From NCBI GenBank assembly GCA_049522565.1, contig JBEKNT010000009.1, forward strand, positions 1 through 44,000: DNA of 44,000 bases, written 5' to 3'. Below, piece after piece: positions 34,087 through 43,054 of this stretch (position 1 is its first letter; each line of letters starts with the position of its first letter). The notes below the pieces were generated by a model, which saw nothing but the letters and a program-made list of their open reading frames with translations, searched no databases and had not been told where the DNA came from. This DNA comes from JASHVB01 sp049522565 (GTDB lineage Bacteria; Pseudomonadota; Alphaproteobacteria; Acetobacterales; Acetobacteraceae). A program made the translations under genes and the position numbers.

Positions 34087-35493
34087 ATGGCCCCGCCGCC
34101 TTTCGGCGCCAATTCCGCCGCCGCCCGCGACATCGCCACCGTGCTGCACCCGTACACCGACCTGCAGGCCCATCAGGAGGTCGGTCCCGTCGTGATCTCC
34201 CGCGGCAAGGGCGTGCACGTGTGGGACGACGCCGGGAAAGAGTACATCGAAAGCGTCGCCGGCCTGTGGTGCGCCTCGCTCGGCTTCGACAACGAGCGGC
34301 TGGTGCAGGCGGCCGTCGCCCAGATGCGCAAACTGCCATTCTACCACGCCTTCACCGCCAAATCGCACGAGCCGATGATCGACCTGGCGGAGATGCTGCT
34401 GGAACGCGCGCCAGTGCCGATGAGTAAGGTGTTCTTTGCCAATTCCGGCTCCGAGGCGAACGACTCCGCCATCAAGATGGTGTGGTATTTCAATAACGCG
34501 CTGGGCCGCACGCAGAAGAAGAAGATCATCGGCCGGCTCAAGGGCTATCATGGCATCACGATCGGCTCCGCGTCGCTGACCGGCCTGCCGGTGAACCATC
34601 GCAGCTTCGACGTGCCGCTGCCCGGCTTCATCCACACCATGACGCCGCACCACTACCACGGCGCCAACCCGGGCGAGAGCGAGGACGATTTCGCCACCCG
34701 CTGCGCCGAGGAACTGGACAGGCTGATTGTCGCGGAAGGTCCGGACACCGTGGCGGCGATGTGGGCCGAGCCGGTCATGGGTGCCGGCGGCGTCATCGTG
34801 CCGCCGCGCGGCTACTTCCCGAAGATCCAGGCGGTGCTGAAGCAGCACGACGTGCTACTGGTCGCCGACGAGGTGATCTGCGGCTTCTGGCGCACCGGCA
34901 ACTACTGGGGCTGCCAGACGCTCGACATCCAGCCGGATATTCTCACGTGCGCCAAGGCGCTGTCTTCGTCCTATCTGCCGATCAGCGCGGTGATGGTGAA
35001 CGACCGGGTGTTCGCCGGCTTGTGCAAGGAGAGCCACGAGATCGGCACGTTCGGCCACGGCTTCACCTATTCCGGTCATCCGGTGCCGGCGGCGGTGGCG
35101 ATCGAGACACTGAAAATCTACGACGAGCTGGACATCGGCACGCATGTCCGCGCGGTCGGGGCGCATATGCAGCGCGAGTTGCAGCGGCGGTTCGCAGACC
35201 ATCCGCTGGTGGGCGAGGTGCGTGGGGTCGGGTTGATCGCGGCGATGGAATTGGTGGCCGACAAGGACGCGCACAAGAATTTCGACCCGAAGGCGAAGGT
35301 CGGACCGCGGCTGACCCGGCTGATGGAGGAGCATGGCGTGATCGGCCGCACGGTGGTGAACGACACGCTCTGCTTCAGTCCGCCGCTGATCATCACCGAG
35401 GCGGAAATCGACGAGATGCTGAACCGCACCGGCAAGGCGCTGGACGAACTGACAGTGCAGTTGCGGCGAGAGCAGCTTGCGGTGGTGCGGTGA
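34087..35493 (+). CDS. Class III (omega-type) aminotransferase
   Basis: The 468-residue PLP enzyme opens LHPYTDLQAHQEVGPVVISR and IWDD-like VHVWDDAGKEYIESVAGLWC, typical of the aspartate aminotransferase-family/pyruvate-dependent omega-transaminase group. It has VFFANSGSEANDSAIKMVWY (phosphate-binding), GYHGITIGSASLTG, the aspartate in LLVADEVICGFWRTG and the PLP lysine 290 in TCAKALSSSYLPISAVM. Amine donors in this group include putrescine, beta-alanine, taurine and aryl amines; the sequence alone does not decide. It precedes the PrpD and Liv-type transporter genes with a class A repeat between, which suggests a linked nitrogen-compound catabolic role. Confidence 0.93.
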   Translation: MAPPPFGANSAAARDIATVLHPYTDLQAHQEVGPVVISRGKGVHVWDDAGKEYIESVAGLWCASLGFDNERLVQAAVAQMRKLPFYHAFTAKSHEPMIDLAEMLLERAPVPMSKVFFANSGSEANDSAIKMVWYFNNALGRTQKKKIIGRLKGYHGITIGSASLTGLPVNHRSFDVPLPGFIHTMTPHHYHGANPGESEDDFATRCAEELDRLIVAEGPDTVAAMWAEPVMGAGGVIVPPRGYFPKIQAVLKQHDVLLVADEVICGFWRTGNYWGCQTLDIQPDILTCAKALSSSYLPISAVMVNDRVFAGLCKESHEIGTFGHGFTYSGHPVPAAVAIETLKIYDELDIGTHVRAVGAHMQRELQRRFADHPLVGEVRGVGLIAAMELVADKDAHKNFDPKAKVGPRLTRLMEEHGVIGRTVVNDTLCFSPPLIITEAEIDEMLNRTGKALDELTVQLRREQLAVVR

Positions 35494-35496
35494 GGG

Positions 35497-35668
35497 AAAC
35501 CTCTCCCGCCTCACGGGAGCGATCGAGGTGTGTGAGTACCGAGGGTGAGGGTGATCGGGCTGGCACGCTGCTTTTCGCTTTCATCGCCCCGCGGCGCCCG
35601 CACCCGGCGCGGTGCGCCGCGTCGATCCGCTGCGCGGCTCGACCCCGCGCGCAGCGCTGGAGAGGTTT
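35497..35668. repeat. Class A palindromic repeat supplying a ribosome-binding site
   Basis: The left end AAACCTCTCCCGCCTCACGG-GAGCGATCGAGG and GAGGGTGAGGGTGATCGGGC-TGGCACGCT match the complete copy at 4193-4356; the right end is GCGCAGCGCTGGAGAGGTTT. The right arm's GGAGAGG is positioned seven bases before the GTG of the MmgE/PrpD gene. It fills the gap between the aminotransferase and that gene. Confidence 0.75.
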
Positions 35669-35671
35669 GCA

Positions 35672-37039
35672 GTGACCGCCGCTGCACGCTTGGCCGAACA
35701 CGCGCTGACGACGCGCTTCGAGGACCTGTCGCCCGAGGCGGTGCGCGCGGCGAAGATCTTCATCCTCGACAGTATCGGCGTCGGCATCGCCGGATCGTCG
35801 GTGTCCGGCGCCGACAAACTGCTGGCCGTCGCGACGGGCTGGGGCAGCCAGCCTGAAACGCAGGTCTGGGGTCGCGCCGCGCGCCTGGCCGCGCCGGCCG
35901 GCGCGTTCCTCAATGCCTGGCAGATGCACAACCAGGAGTTCGACTGCCTGCACGAAGGCGCGGTGGTGCATGGCCTGGCCTGCGTGTTTCCCGCCTCGCT
36001 CGCCGCGGCGGAGCGATGCGGCGGCATCGACGGACGCGCGTTGATCACCGCCGTCGCCGTGGGGGCCGATATCGCGGCGGGCCTTGGCCTGGCCTCGCGC
36101 GCCGGGTTGCGCTTCTTCCGCCCCGCCACCGCCGGCGGCTTCGGCGCGGTGGCCGCCGCGGGGCGCATCCTCGGGCTGGACCGCGCGGCACTGGAGGCCG
36201 CCTTCGCCTGGCAACTCGCGCAGGCCAGCGGCACGATGCAGGCCCACACCGAAGGCAGCCCCATCCTGCCGGTGCAGGTCGGCTTCAACACGCGCGCCGC
36301 ATTGCAATCCTGCGAACTGGCCGGCATTGGCTTCGCGCCGGCGCGCGAGGTGTTCGAAGGCGCGTACGGCTATCTCGCGTTGTTCGAGGCCGCGTTCGAC
36401 CTGGCGCCGGTGCTGCGTGACCTCGGCCAAGTCTGGCGTATTGCCGAATTCAGCCACAAGCCGTTTCCTTCCGGACGAGCCACGCATGGCGGCATCGAAG
36501 GCGTCATGGCGCTGCGCGACGCGCACGGCTTCGGCGCCGACGACGTGGCGGAGATCGTGCTGTCGGCGCCGCCGCTGATCCGGCGCCTGGTCGGTCGGCC
36601 GCCGGTGGCTAATCCGGACGCGAGCTATGCGCGGCTCTGTGCGGCGTACCTGATCGCCAAGGTGCTGCAACACGGCGAGATTACAATTGCGCAATTTGCC
36701 GAGGCGGCGCGCGCCGACCCGCGTACCCTCGCCCTTGCTGCACTTGTGCGTGTGGTGGACGATGCCAATCCGGATCCGAACGCCTTGGCGCCGCAATCGG
36801 TAAGCGTGCGTCTCACCGACGGCACCACGCTGACCTGGCGTTGCGACACCATGCTGGCGCATCCATCGCGCCCGTTGAGCAGCGAAGAATACCTGAAAAA
36901 ATTCAGGCGCTGCCTGGAGTTTGCCGCGACAGCCCTGCGTGCGGACGCGGCCGGCCAACTGCAAGAGCAAATCGATGCGCTCGAACGGGTGGAGGATGTT
37001 CGCGCACTGGCCGGACTGGCGGCGGGTTTGCCCGCCTGA
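35672..37039 (+). CDS. MmgE/PrpD-family protein
   Basis: The 455-residue protein has the two-domain MmgE/PrpD pattern: FEDLSPEAVRAAKIFILDSI-GVGIAGS near the N-terminus, QMHNQEFDCLHEGAVVHGLA with the family's D...H region, PATAGGFGAVAAAGRILGLD, EGSPILPVQVGFNTRAALQS and FSHKPFPSGRATHGGIEGVM. Founding members are 2-methylcitrate dehydratases; related enzymes include cis-aconitate decarboxylase and many of unknown function. No methylcitrate-cycle genes are near, so a propionate role is not implied. The GTG at 35672 is chosen because the conserved fold starts just after it and GGAGAGG, from the preceding repeat, lies upstream. The ABC binding-protein gene follows after 127 bases. Confidence 0.9.
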   Translation: MTAAARLAEHALTTRFEDLSPEAVRAAKIFILDSIGVGIAGSSVSGADKLLAVATGWGSQPETQVWGRAARLAAPAGAFLNAWQMHNQEFDCLHEGAVVHGLACVFPASLAAAERCGGIDGRALITAVAVGADIAAGLGLASRAGLRFFRPATAGGFGAVAAAGRILGLDRAALEAAFAWQLAQASGTMQAHTEGSPILPVQVGFNTRAALQSCELAGIGFAPAREVFEGAYGYLALFEAAFDLAPVLRDLGQVWRIAEFSHKPFPSGRATHGGIEGVMALRDAHGFGADDVAEIVLSAPPLIRRLVGRPPVANPDASYARLCAAYLIAKVLQHGEITIAQFAEAARADPRTLALAALVRVVDDANPDPNALAPQSVSVRLTDGTTLTWRCDTMLAHPSRPLSSEEYLKKFRRCLEFAATALRADAAGQLQEQIDALERVEDVRALAGLAAGLPA

Positions 37040-37166
37040 TCCCCCCTCGACGGCGGCGCCAAGAAATGCAAGACCTGCGCCGCTTCCAGGGGAGCGCGTG
37101 AGGCGGTGCCTGGCGCAGAGTAACGAACGGCGGGCTGCTGACGCGCCCAGACCAGGGAGAGGACGA

Positions 37167-38420
37167 ATGGAACATCCGAAACTACCGGCCGTCGGCCGGC
37201 GTACACTGATCAAGGGCGGCGCGATGCTGGGGGCGATGCAACTCGCGTCACCCTTCATCATCAAGGCGCGGGGCGAGACGTCGGTCAAGATCGGCATGGT
37301 CGATCCGCTGACCGGCAGCTTGTCGGCGCTGGCGCAGAGCGAGGTCGAGGGAGCGAAATACGCTGTCGCGGTACTCAACAAGAGCAATGGCATCCTGGGA
37401 CGCCAGGTCGAGCTGCTGGTCGAGGACTCTGCCAACGACGTCGGCACCGGCGTGCAGAAAACCAACAAGCTGATCGACCGCGACCATGTGGACGTGATCT
37501 TCGGCGATGTGAACTCCGGCATCGCCTATGCGATGGCGCAGGTCACCGGCGAGAAGAAGGTCTTCCACATCGTACCGGGCGGCCACACCGACCCGATCAC
37601 CGGCACCAACTGCAAGTGGAACGTGTTCCGCATCTGCAACACCACCTCGATGGACGCCGCGGCGATCACCCCGGACCTGGTCAAGCGGTTCGGCAAGCGG
37701 TGGTTCTTCATCACCCCGGACTATGCCTATGGCCACACGCTGCAGGACGCGTTCGTCAAGAATCTGAAGAAGGCCGGCGGCGAGTTCGAGGGCGACATGC
37801 TGCCGATCGCCAATACCGAGTTCTCGGCGACGCTGATCAAGGCCAAGGCGTACAAGCCGAACGTGCTGCTGAACAACATGGGCGGTCTGGCGCAGATCGA
37901 CTGCATGAAGCAGTTCGTGCAGTTCGGCATGAATAAGGACATGGCGCTCGGCGGCGCGCTGTTCGAGCTGGAGAGTATCAAGTCCGTGCCGAAGGATGCG
38001 CAGACCGGCTGGTGGGACATGGAGTGGTGGTGGGACCAGCCGAAAGTGCCGGAAGTCGGCGCATTCGTCGCCGACTTCCGCAAGGCGATGAACAAGACCC
38101 CCACCGCGCGGCACTGGTTCGGCTGGGTCGCGGTGCATTCCGTGAGGCTGGCAGCCGAAAAGGCCAAGTCGCTGGAAGGTCCGAAGATGTCGGTGGCGAT
38201 GGAGGACCTGGAGCTGCCACCCGACGTGGCGTTGCAGCCGGGCAAGATCCTCTACCGCAAGGGCGACCACCAGTTGATGTCCAACATCTTCGTTGGCTCG
38301 GTTCATCCGCCGCAGGGCAACCCGGACAACGTGTTCGAGGTGGCATCGCTGGTACCGGGCGAGCAATCCGACGGCCCTGTCGAAGAGACCGGCTGCAAGA
38401 TGCAGCCGCCGCCGGCGTAG
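37167..38420 (+). CDS. Branched-chain amino acid-type ABC transporter substrate-binding protein
   Basis: The 417-residue protein opens with a twin-arginine-type export signal (GRRTLIKGGAMLGAMQLASP). The mature domain starts VKIGMVDPLTGSLSALAQSE and continues VLNKSNGILGRQVELLVEDS, the type I periplasmic-binding fold of LivK-like and amide/urea-binding proteins. RWFFITPDYAYGHTLQDAFV is a further family block. A Tat signal is not the usual route for LivK proteins but is common in this sub-branch. It heads the transporter operon; a class B repeat lies between it and livH. The ligand is unknown and need not be a branched-chain amino acid. Confidence 0.92.
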   Translation: MEHPKLPAVGRRTLIKGGAMLGAMQLASPFIIKARGETSVKIGMVDPLTGSLSALAQSEVEGAKYAVAVLNKSNGILGRQVELLVEDSANDVGTGVQKTNKLIDRDHVDVIFGDVNSGIAYAMAQVTGEKKVFHIVPGGHTDPITGTNCKWNVFRICNTTSMDAAAITPDLVKRFGKRWFFITPDYAYGHTLQDAFVKNLKKAGGEFEGDMLPIANTEFSATLIKAKAYKPNVLLNNMGGLAQIDCMKQFVQFGMNKDMALGGALFELESIKSVPKDAQTGWWDMEWWWDQPKVPEVGAFVADFRKAMNKTPTARHWFGWVAVHSVRLAAEKAKSLEGPKMSVAMEDLELPPDVALQPGKILYRKGDHQLMSNIFVGSVHPPQGNPDNVFEVASLVPGEQSDGPVEETGCKMQPPPA

Positions 38421-38434
38421 TTCGTCGCGACGAC

Positions 38435-38558
38435 GCTCCCTCCCCCTTGTCGGGGGCTTGGGCCGCGAAGCGGACCAAGGGGGAGAGGGGTTCGGACCGC
38501 ACTGAGCGCGCGATTCGACCCCTCTCCCCGACCCTCCCCCCTCAAAGGGGGAGGGAGT
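38435..38558. repeat. Class B palindromic repeat between the binding-protein and permease genes
   Basis: Arms CTCCCTCCCCCTTGTCGGGG and CCCCCTCAAAGGGGGAGGGA-G enclose GGCTTGGGCCGCGAAGCGGA-CC and CCCCTCTCCCCGACC. It begins 14 bases after the binding-protein stop and ends about 80 bases before livH. By analogy with REP sequences in malE-malF, such hairpins could stabilise the binding-protein mRNA; this is inference. Confidence 0.75.
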
Positions 38559-38638
38559 CGTCGTAATCTCGCTGTTCTTTCGCGCTACCCGCTGCTCATC
38601 GCATCAGCCGCGCCACGCGATCACAGGAAAGCCGGCCC

Positions 38639-39508
38639 ATGCTGCAAGTCGTCCTGTTCAACGTCACCAATGGCCTGATCATCGGCGCGTTCTACGTGCT
38701 GATGGCGCTTGGCCTGTCGCTGATCCTGAACCTCAGCAACGTCATAAACTTCGCGCACGGCAACTTCCTCGCGCTCGGCGGCTACACCGCCTTCGTGTTG
38801 ACGCCTTACATCGGCTTCTGGGGCGCATTGCTGGTTTCGCCGCTCATCACCGCGGTGCTGGGCCTGATCATCGAGCGCCTGATGATCCAACGGGTGTACA
38901 ACCGCGATCCGGTATACAGCCTGCTGCTGACATTCGGCCTCGCGTTCATCATCCAGGATGTCTGCCGTTATGTGTTCGGGCCGAACGGGTTGCCGCTTGG
39001 CGTGCCCGATGCCATGGCCGCACCGCTCAGCAGCGATCTCTTCTTCATCACCTGGTATCGCATCTTCAACGTGGCGGTTGTCATCATCGCCGTCTCCGGC
39101 CTGTTCGCCTTCCTGCGCTTCACCCGGGTCGGTGTGCGCATCCGCGCCGGCACGTTGGACCTGGAAACCGTCGCCGCGCTTGGTGTGAACGTGCGTTTCC
39201 TGCGCAGCTTCAATTTCGGTCTGGGCTGTTTGTTGGCCGGATTGGCCGGCGTGCTGGCCGGCGGACAGATCGGCCTGAACCCCAACATGGGTGACGATCT
39301 GCTGATGCCGAGCTTCATCGCCATCATCGTCGGCGGCGTCGGCAGCCTGACCGGCACGCTGATCGGCGGTTTGCTGATCGGCGTCGCCGCTGCGCTCACC
39401 ACCGTGGTTTGGCCATCCGGCAGCGAGGCGGTGATCTACATCATCATGGCCGTGGTGCTGATCCTGCGCCCGCGCGGTCTGATGGGCGAGGAAGGCATGC
39501 TGACATGA
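38639..39508 (+). CDS. livH: Branched-chain amino acid-type ABC transporter permease, LivH family
   Basis: The 289-residue membrane protein has LivH hallmarks: NGLIIGAFYVLMALGLSLIL, NFAHGNFLALGGYTAF, and a cytoplasmic loop FTRVGVRIRAGTLDLETVAA-LGVN that contacts the ATPases. The late LLMPSFIAIIVGGVGSLTGT-LIGGLLIG is also typical. It forms one half of the membrane channel with LivM. AGGAAA lies ten bases before the ATG. The stop overlaps the livM start (ATGA). Confidence 0.95.
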   Translation: MLQVVLFNVTNGLIIGAFYVLMALGLSLILNLSNVINFAHGNFLALGGYTAFVLTPYIGFWGALLVSPLITAVLGLIIERLMIQRVYNRDPVYSLLLTFGLAFIIQDVCRYVFGPNGLPLGVPDAMAAPLSSDLFFITWYRIFNVAVVIIAVSGLFAFLRFTRVGVRIRAGTLDLETVAALGVNVRFLRSFNFGLGCLLAGLAGVLAGGQIGLNPNMGDDLLMPSFIAIIVGGVGSLTGTLIGGLLIGVAAALTTVVWPSGSEAVIYIIMAVVLILRPRGLMGEEGMLT

Positions 39509-40494
39509 ACAGCGCGACCACCGGCACGCTCGCTTCCGGGCGCCGCTCCTTCGACTCGCGCTGGACGAAATTGCTCATCATCTGGGCCGTACTGCTCTTG
39601 GCGCCGCTGTGGCTGCCACTGCTCGGGGGCTACACCGCGCTGGCCGGCCGTGTGTTGGTGCTTGGCCTCGCCGCGATGTCGTTCAACCTATTGCTCGGCT
39701 TTACCGGCGTGATGAGCTTTGGCCACGCGGCGTATTTCGGGCTCGGCGCCTACGGAGCAGGACTGACGCTGAAATTCCTCGCCGCCTCGACCCCGCTGGC
39801 GCTTCTCATGGGCACCCTGCTTGGCGGCGTGGCCGGCGCGATTGTCGGCCTGTTCATCGCGCGACGGCGCGGCGTGTATTTTGCTATGGCCACCGTCGCC
39901 TTCGGCCAGATCGGATTCTATATCGCCTACACGTGGAACGACTTCACCGGCGGCTACGACGGACTGCGCGGTTTCAGCCGCGAGCCGCTGCATCTCGGCT
40001 TCACAACGATCGACATCGCCAACAACGGCACGCTGTTCTACTATTTCCTGCTGTTCGTCTTTGGCCTCGCCGTGGCGGCGCAGGGCCTGATGCTGGCGTC
40101 GCCGTTCGGGCGCACCCTTCTGGCAATCCGCGAAAACGAACGACGCGCCCGCTTCCTCGGCATCCCGATCGAGCGGCATATCTGGCTGTCGTTCACCATC
40201 TCCTGCTTCTTTACCGGCTTGGCCGGCTCGCTCTACGCCTTGCTCAACAATTTCGCCGACCCGATGGCGATGCATTATTCGTTGTCCGGCGAGATCGTCA
40301 TCATGGCGGTGATGGGCGGCATGCGCGCGTTCTGGGGGCCGCTGGTCGGCGCGGCGGTGTTCGTGGTGCTGCAGGACTACATCTCCTCGATGACGGTGAA
40401 CTGGATGAGCTTCGTCGGCCTGCTGTTCGTGCTGGTGGTGCTGTTCTTCCCGCGCGGCTTGCTGGGTATGCTGCAACGGCGGGGGGCGGAATGA
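39505..40494 (+). CDS. livM: Branched-chain amino acid-type ABC transporter permease, LivM family
   Basis: The 329-residue protein has about eight to ten membrane helices. LivM features are LAAMSFNLLLGFTGVMSFGH-AAYFGLGAYGAG, a YFAMATVAFGQIGFYIAYTW helix, GGYDGLRGF, and the coupling loop SPFGRTLLAIRENERRARFL-GI. It pairs with LivH. It overlaps livH by four bases at its start and livG by four at its end, both as ATGA, showing translational coupling. Confidence 0.95.
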   Translation: MNSATTGTLASGRRSFDSRWTKLLIIWAVLLLAPLWLPLLGGYTALAGRVLVLGLAAMSFNLLLGFTGVMSFGHAAYFGLGAYGAGLTLKFLAASTPLALLMGTLLGGVAGAIVGLFIARRRGVYFAMATVAFGQIGFYIAYTWNDFTGGYDGLRGFSREPLHLGFTTIDIANNGTLFYYFLLFVFGLAVAAQGLMLASPFGRTLLAIRENERRARFLGIPIERHIWLSFTISCFFTGLAGSLYALLNNFADPMAMHYSLSGEIVIMAVMGGMRAFWGPLVGAAVFVVLQDYISSMTVNWMSFVGLLFVLVVLFFPRGLLGMLQRRGAE

Positions 40495-41243
40495 GCGCGA
40501 TGTTGGAAGTGCGCGACGTGTCGAAGCATTTTGGCAGTCTGCGTGCGGTGCAGAATGTGTCGCTGACGGTGGCGAAGGGCGAGCTGCGCGCGATCATCGG
40601 CCCGAACGGCGCCGGGAAAACGACGTTCTTCAACACGATCTCCGGCTTCTTTCCGCCGACCACCGGCGAGATCGTGTTCGATGGCGAGGTGATCACCAAG
40701 CTGCCGGTGGCCGCGCGCGTCGCCCGCGGCATGGCGCGCACCTTTCAGATCACCGAGATCTTCCCCGAACTGAGCGTGCGGGAGAACGTGCGCATCGGCG
40801 CGGAGAGCGCGGCTGGAATGAAACTGTCGCTGTGGCGCAGCAAGTCGGCGGCGGCGCAGGTGGAAGCCAGGATCGACGAAGTGCTCGGGCTGACGGGCAT
40901 CGCCACGAAGGCCGACCGGCTGGTGGGCGAGCTGTCGCACGGTGACCAGCGTGCCGCCGAGATCGCCATGGCGCTGACCTTGCAGCCTCGGCTGCTGCTG
41001 CTGGACGAGCCAACCGCCGGCATGGGCGAGCAGGAGACGTACCAGATCGCGGGACTGATCCGCAGGCTGCATCGCAACAGCAATTACACGATCGTGCTGA
41101 TCGAGCATGACATGCGGGTGGTGTTCAACCTGGCCGATCGGATCTGCGTGCTGGACCAAGGCAGGCTGCTGGCCGATGGCACGCCGGCGGAAATCGCCGC
41201 GGACCCGCACGTGCAGGCGGCGTATCTGGGGAAAGCGGAATGA
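40491..41243 (+). CDS. livG: Branched-chain amino acid-type ABC transporter ATP-binding protein, LivG family
   Basis: The 250-residue ATPase has Walker A GPNGAGKTTFFN near residue 38, RGMARTFQITEIFPELSVRE-NV (Q-loop region, LivG type), the signature LSHGDQRAAEIAMAL (LSGGQ replaced by LSHGD, as is frequent in LivG), Walker B LLLLDEPTAGMG and the switch histidine in IVLIEHDMRVV. The C-terminal GTPAEIAADPHVQAAYLG is characteristic. It is coupled to livM by ATGA; 160 bases containing a hairpin repeat separate it from livF. Confidence 0.95.
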   Translation: MSAMLEVRDVSKHFGSLRAVQNVSLTVAKGELRAIIGPNGAGKTTFFNTISGFFPPTTGEIVFDGEVITKLPVAARVARGMARTFQITEIFPELSVRENVRIGAESAAGMKLSLWRSKSAAAQVEARIDEVLGLTGIATKADRLVGELSHGDQRAAEIAMALTLQPRLLLLDEPTAGMGEQETYQIAGLIRRLHRNSNYTIVLIEHDMRVVFNLADRICVLDQGRLLADGTPAEIAADPHVQAAYLGKAE

Positions 41244-41287
41244 TTTCGTTCCATTATCGTGGCGGGCGCAGGCCCTGCTTCCATAGT

Positions 41288-41369
41288 CATGGCGGGCGAA
41301 GGCCCGCCATCCACGTCTTTGCCGAGTGCACGCAGACAAGGCGTGGATGGCGGGCCTTCGCCCACCATG
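41288..41369. repeat. Class C inverted repeat between livG and livF
   Basis: Arms of 28 bases at 41288-41315 (CATGGCGGGCGAAGGCCCGC-CATCCACG) and 41342-41369 pair with one mismatch around a 26-base loop. A partial extra copy of the unit (GTGGCGGGCGCAGGCCC) is at 41259-41275. GGCGGGCCTTCGCCCGCCAT units are familiar as dispersed repeats in related genomes. It interrupts an operon whose other junctions overlap. Confidence 0.75.
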
Positions 41370-41403
41370 ATAAGGGGCGCGCGGTCCGGGAAGGACACCA
41401 GCC

Positions 41404-42141
41404 ATGACTCCCGCACTCCAGGCTGAGGGACTGAACACCTACTACGGCAAGAGTCACATCCTGCACGATGTCGGCCTGACGGTGGCGGAGGGCCGCATCA
41501 CCACGTTGCTTGGTCGCAACGGTGCCGGAAAGAGTACGACGCTGCGCAGCCTGGTCGGGCTGACCCCGCCGCGCAGCGGACGCGTGCAGATTTTCGGGCA
41601 GGAGACGACGGGGCTGCCGTCGTTCCGCGTCGCGCAGCTTGGCGTCGGATATGTGCCGGAGGGGCGGCGGATCTTCGCCAACCTGACGGTGGAAGAGAAC
41701 CTGCAAGTGCCGATCGAGCGTCCCGGCCCATGGACCATCCCGCGCATCTACCAGTTGTTCCCACGCCTGCAGGAGCGGCGCCACAATCGCGGCCGGCAGA
41801 TGTCCGGTGGCGAGCAGGAGATGCTGTCGATCGCGCGGGCGTTGTTGCTGAATCCGAAGCTGCTGATCCTCGACGAACCGTCGCAGGGGTTGGCGCCGCT
41901 GATCGTGCGCGATGTCTTCCGCATCGTGGCGCAGATGCGCGATGAGGGAATTTCCGTGCTGCTGGTAGAGCAAAATGTGCGAGTGGCACTGGAGATTGCC
42001 GACGACGCGTATGTGCTGGAGAACGGCGAGATCGTCTATTCGGGCAAGGCGGCGGAACTCGGCGCGGACGAGGAACGCATCCAGGCGCTGGCCGGTGCCT
42101 CCGCCGAGGAGTGGCATCTCGACGAAGTGCTGCCAGGGTGA
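41404..42141 (+). CDS. livF: Branched-chain amino acid-type ABC transporter ATP-binding protein, LivF family
   Basis: The 245-residue ATPase opens LQAEGLNTYYGKSHILHDVG, typical of LivF, with Walker A GRNGAGKSTTLRSLVGLTPP, the LivF-specific GVGYVPEGRRIFANLTVEEN, signature MSGGEQEMLSIARALL, Walker B LLILDEPSQGLAP and VLLVEQNVRVAL. It completes the five-part importer. The ATG at 41404 follows the class C hairpin. The last bases overlap the SDR gene start (GTGA). Confidence 0.95.
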   Translation: MTPALQAEGLNTYYGKSHILHDVGLTVAEGRITTLLGRNGAGKSTTLRSLVGLTPPRSGRVQIFGQETTGLPSFRVAQLGVGYVPEGRRIFANLTVEENLQVPIERPGPWTIPRIYQLFPRLQERRHNRGRQMSGGEQEMLSIARALLLNPKLLILDEPSQGLAPLIVRDVFRIVAQMRDEGISVLLVEQNVRVALEIADDAYVLENGEIVYSGKAAELGADEERIQALAGASAEEWHLDEVLPG

Positions 42142-42902
42142 GCCTGCCGCGCACGCCATCATTGCGGCTGGACGGACGCCGGGCGCTGGTGACCGGCGCG
42201 GGACGCGGCATCGGTATGGCCTGTGCGGCGGCGTTGGCGCAGGCGGGCGCGCATGTTGTGCTGGTGTCGCGCACGGCGGGCGAGGTGACGGCGGTGGCCG
42301 AGGAGATTCTCGCCGAGGGCGGTAGCGCGGAGCCGCTGGTGCTCGACGTGACCGACACTGACGCGGTGCGCGCGGTGATGGTGCGCGTGGTGCCGTTCGA
42401 CGTGCTGGTGAACAACGCCGGCACCAACCGCCCGCGTCCGTTCCTCGAGGTGACCGAGGACGACTACGACGCGATCGCCACGCTGAACCAGCGCGCGGCG
42501 TTCTTCGTCGCCCAGGCGGCGGCGCGGCGGATGGTGGAAGGTGGCGTGCGCGGCTCGATCATTCACGTCTCTTCGCAAATGGGCCATGTCGGTGGAGCGC
42601 GGCGCAGCGTGTACTGCATGACCAAGCACGGCATCGAGGGGCTGACCAAGGCGATGGCGATCGACCTGGCGCCGCACGGCATTCGGGTGAATTCGATCGG
42701 ACCGACGTTCATCGATACGCCACTGACACGGCCGTTCTTCGAAGACACGGCGTTTCGCGACGACGTGCTACGGCGAATCAAGCTGGGGCGATTGGGAACG
42801 GTGCAGGATCTGATGGGCGCCGTGGTGTTTCTTGCGTCGGACGCCGCAGCGTTGGTCACCGGTACCGCGCTGGTGGTGGATGGAGGCTGGACGGCCGAAT
42901 AG
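42138..42902 (+). CDS. SDR-family oxidoreductase
   Basis: The 254-residue classical SDR has GRRALVTGAGRGIGMACAAA (cofactor motif, residues about 12-31), NNAGTNRPRPFLEV, catalytic Ser and the YxxxK pair in IHVSSQMGHVGGARRSVYCM then TKHG, and a C-terminal GTALVVDGGWTAE. The start is a GTG overlapping the livF stop (GTGA), so it is translated with the transporter operon. That coupling suggests it acts on the imported compound or a product of it. A class A repeat with hairpin ends follows immediately and may end the operon. Confidence 0.9.
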   Translation: MSLPRTPSLRLDGRRALVTGAGRGIGMACAAALAQAGAHVVLVSRTAGEVTAVAEEILAEGGSAEPLVLDVTDTDAVRAVMVRVVPFDVLVNNAGTNRPRPFLEVTEDDYDAIATLNQRAAFFVAQAAARRMVEGGVRGSIIHVSSQMGHVGGARRSVYCMTKHGIEGLTKAMAIDLAPHGIRVNSIGPTFIDTPLTRPFFEDTAFRDDVLRRIKLGRLGTVQDLMGAVVFLASDAAALVTGTALVVDGGWTAE

Positions 42903-42905
42903 TGC

Positions 42906-43042
42906 ACTTCTCCCGCTCTGCGGGAGAAGTCGGCGAGCGAGGCGACGCCGGGCGAGGGGCGTAACGCACGGACAGTCCGTGACGTTCGCCCCTCACCCTC
43001 GGCGCTTCGCGTCTTGACCTCTCCCGCGGAGCGGGGGAGGTG
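42906..43042. repeat. Class A palindromic repeat between convergent genes
   Basis: The left end is CTTCTCCCGCTCTGCGGGAG-AAGTCGGCGAGCGAGGCGAC; the right is CCCTCACCCTCGGCGCTTCG and GACCTCTCCCGCGGAGCGGG-GGAGG. The ends form separate hairpins. It fills the space between the convergent SDR and monooxygenase genes, where it could terminate transcription in both directions. Confidence 0.75.
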
Positions 43043-43054
43043 TCGTGTACGGTG

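Noticed and set aside
33511..34848. Open frame of 445 codons on the minus strand
   Set aside because: It covers the conserved N-terminal half of the class III aminotransferase antisense; the part outside that gene shows no family and no ribosome-binding site.
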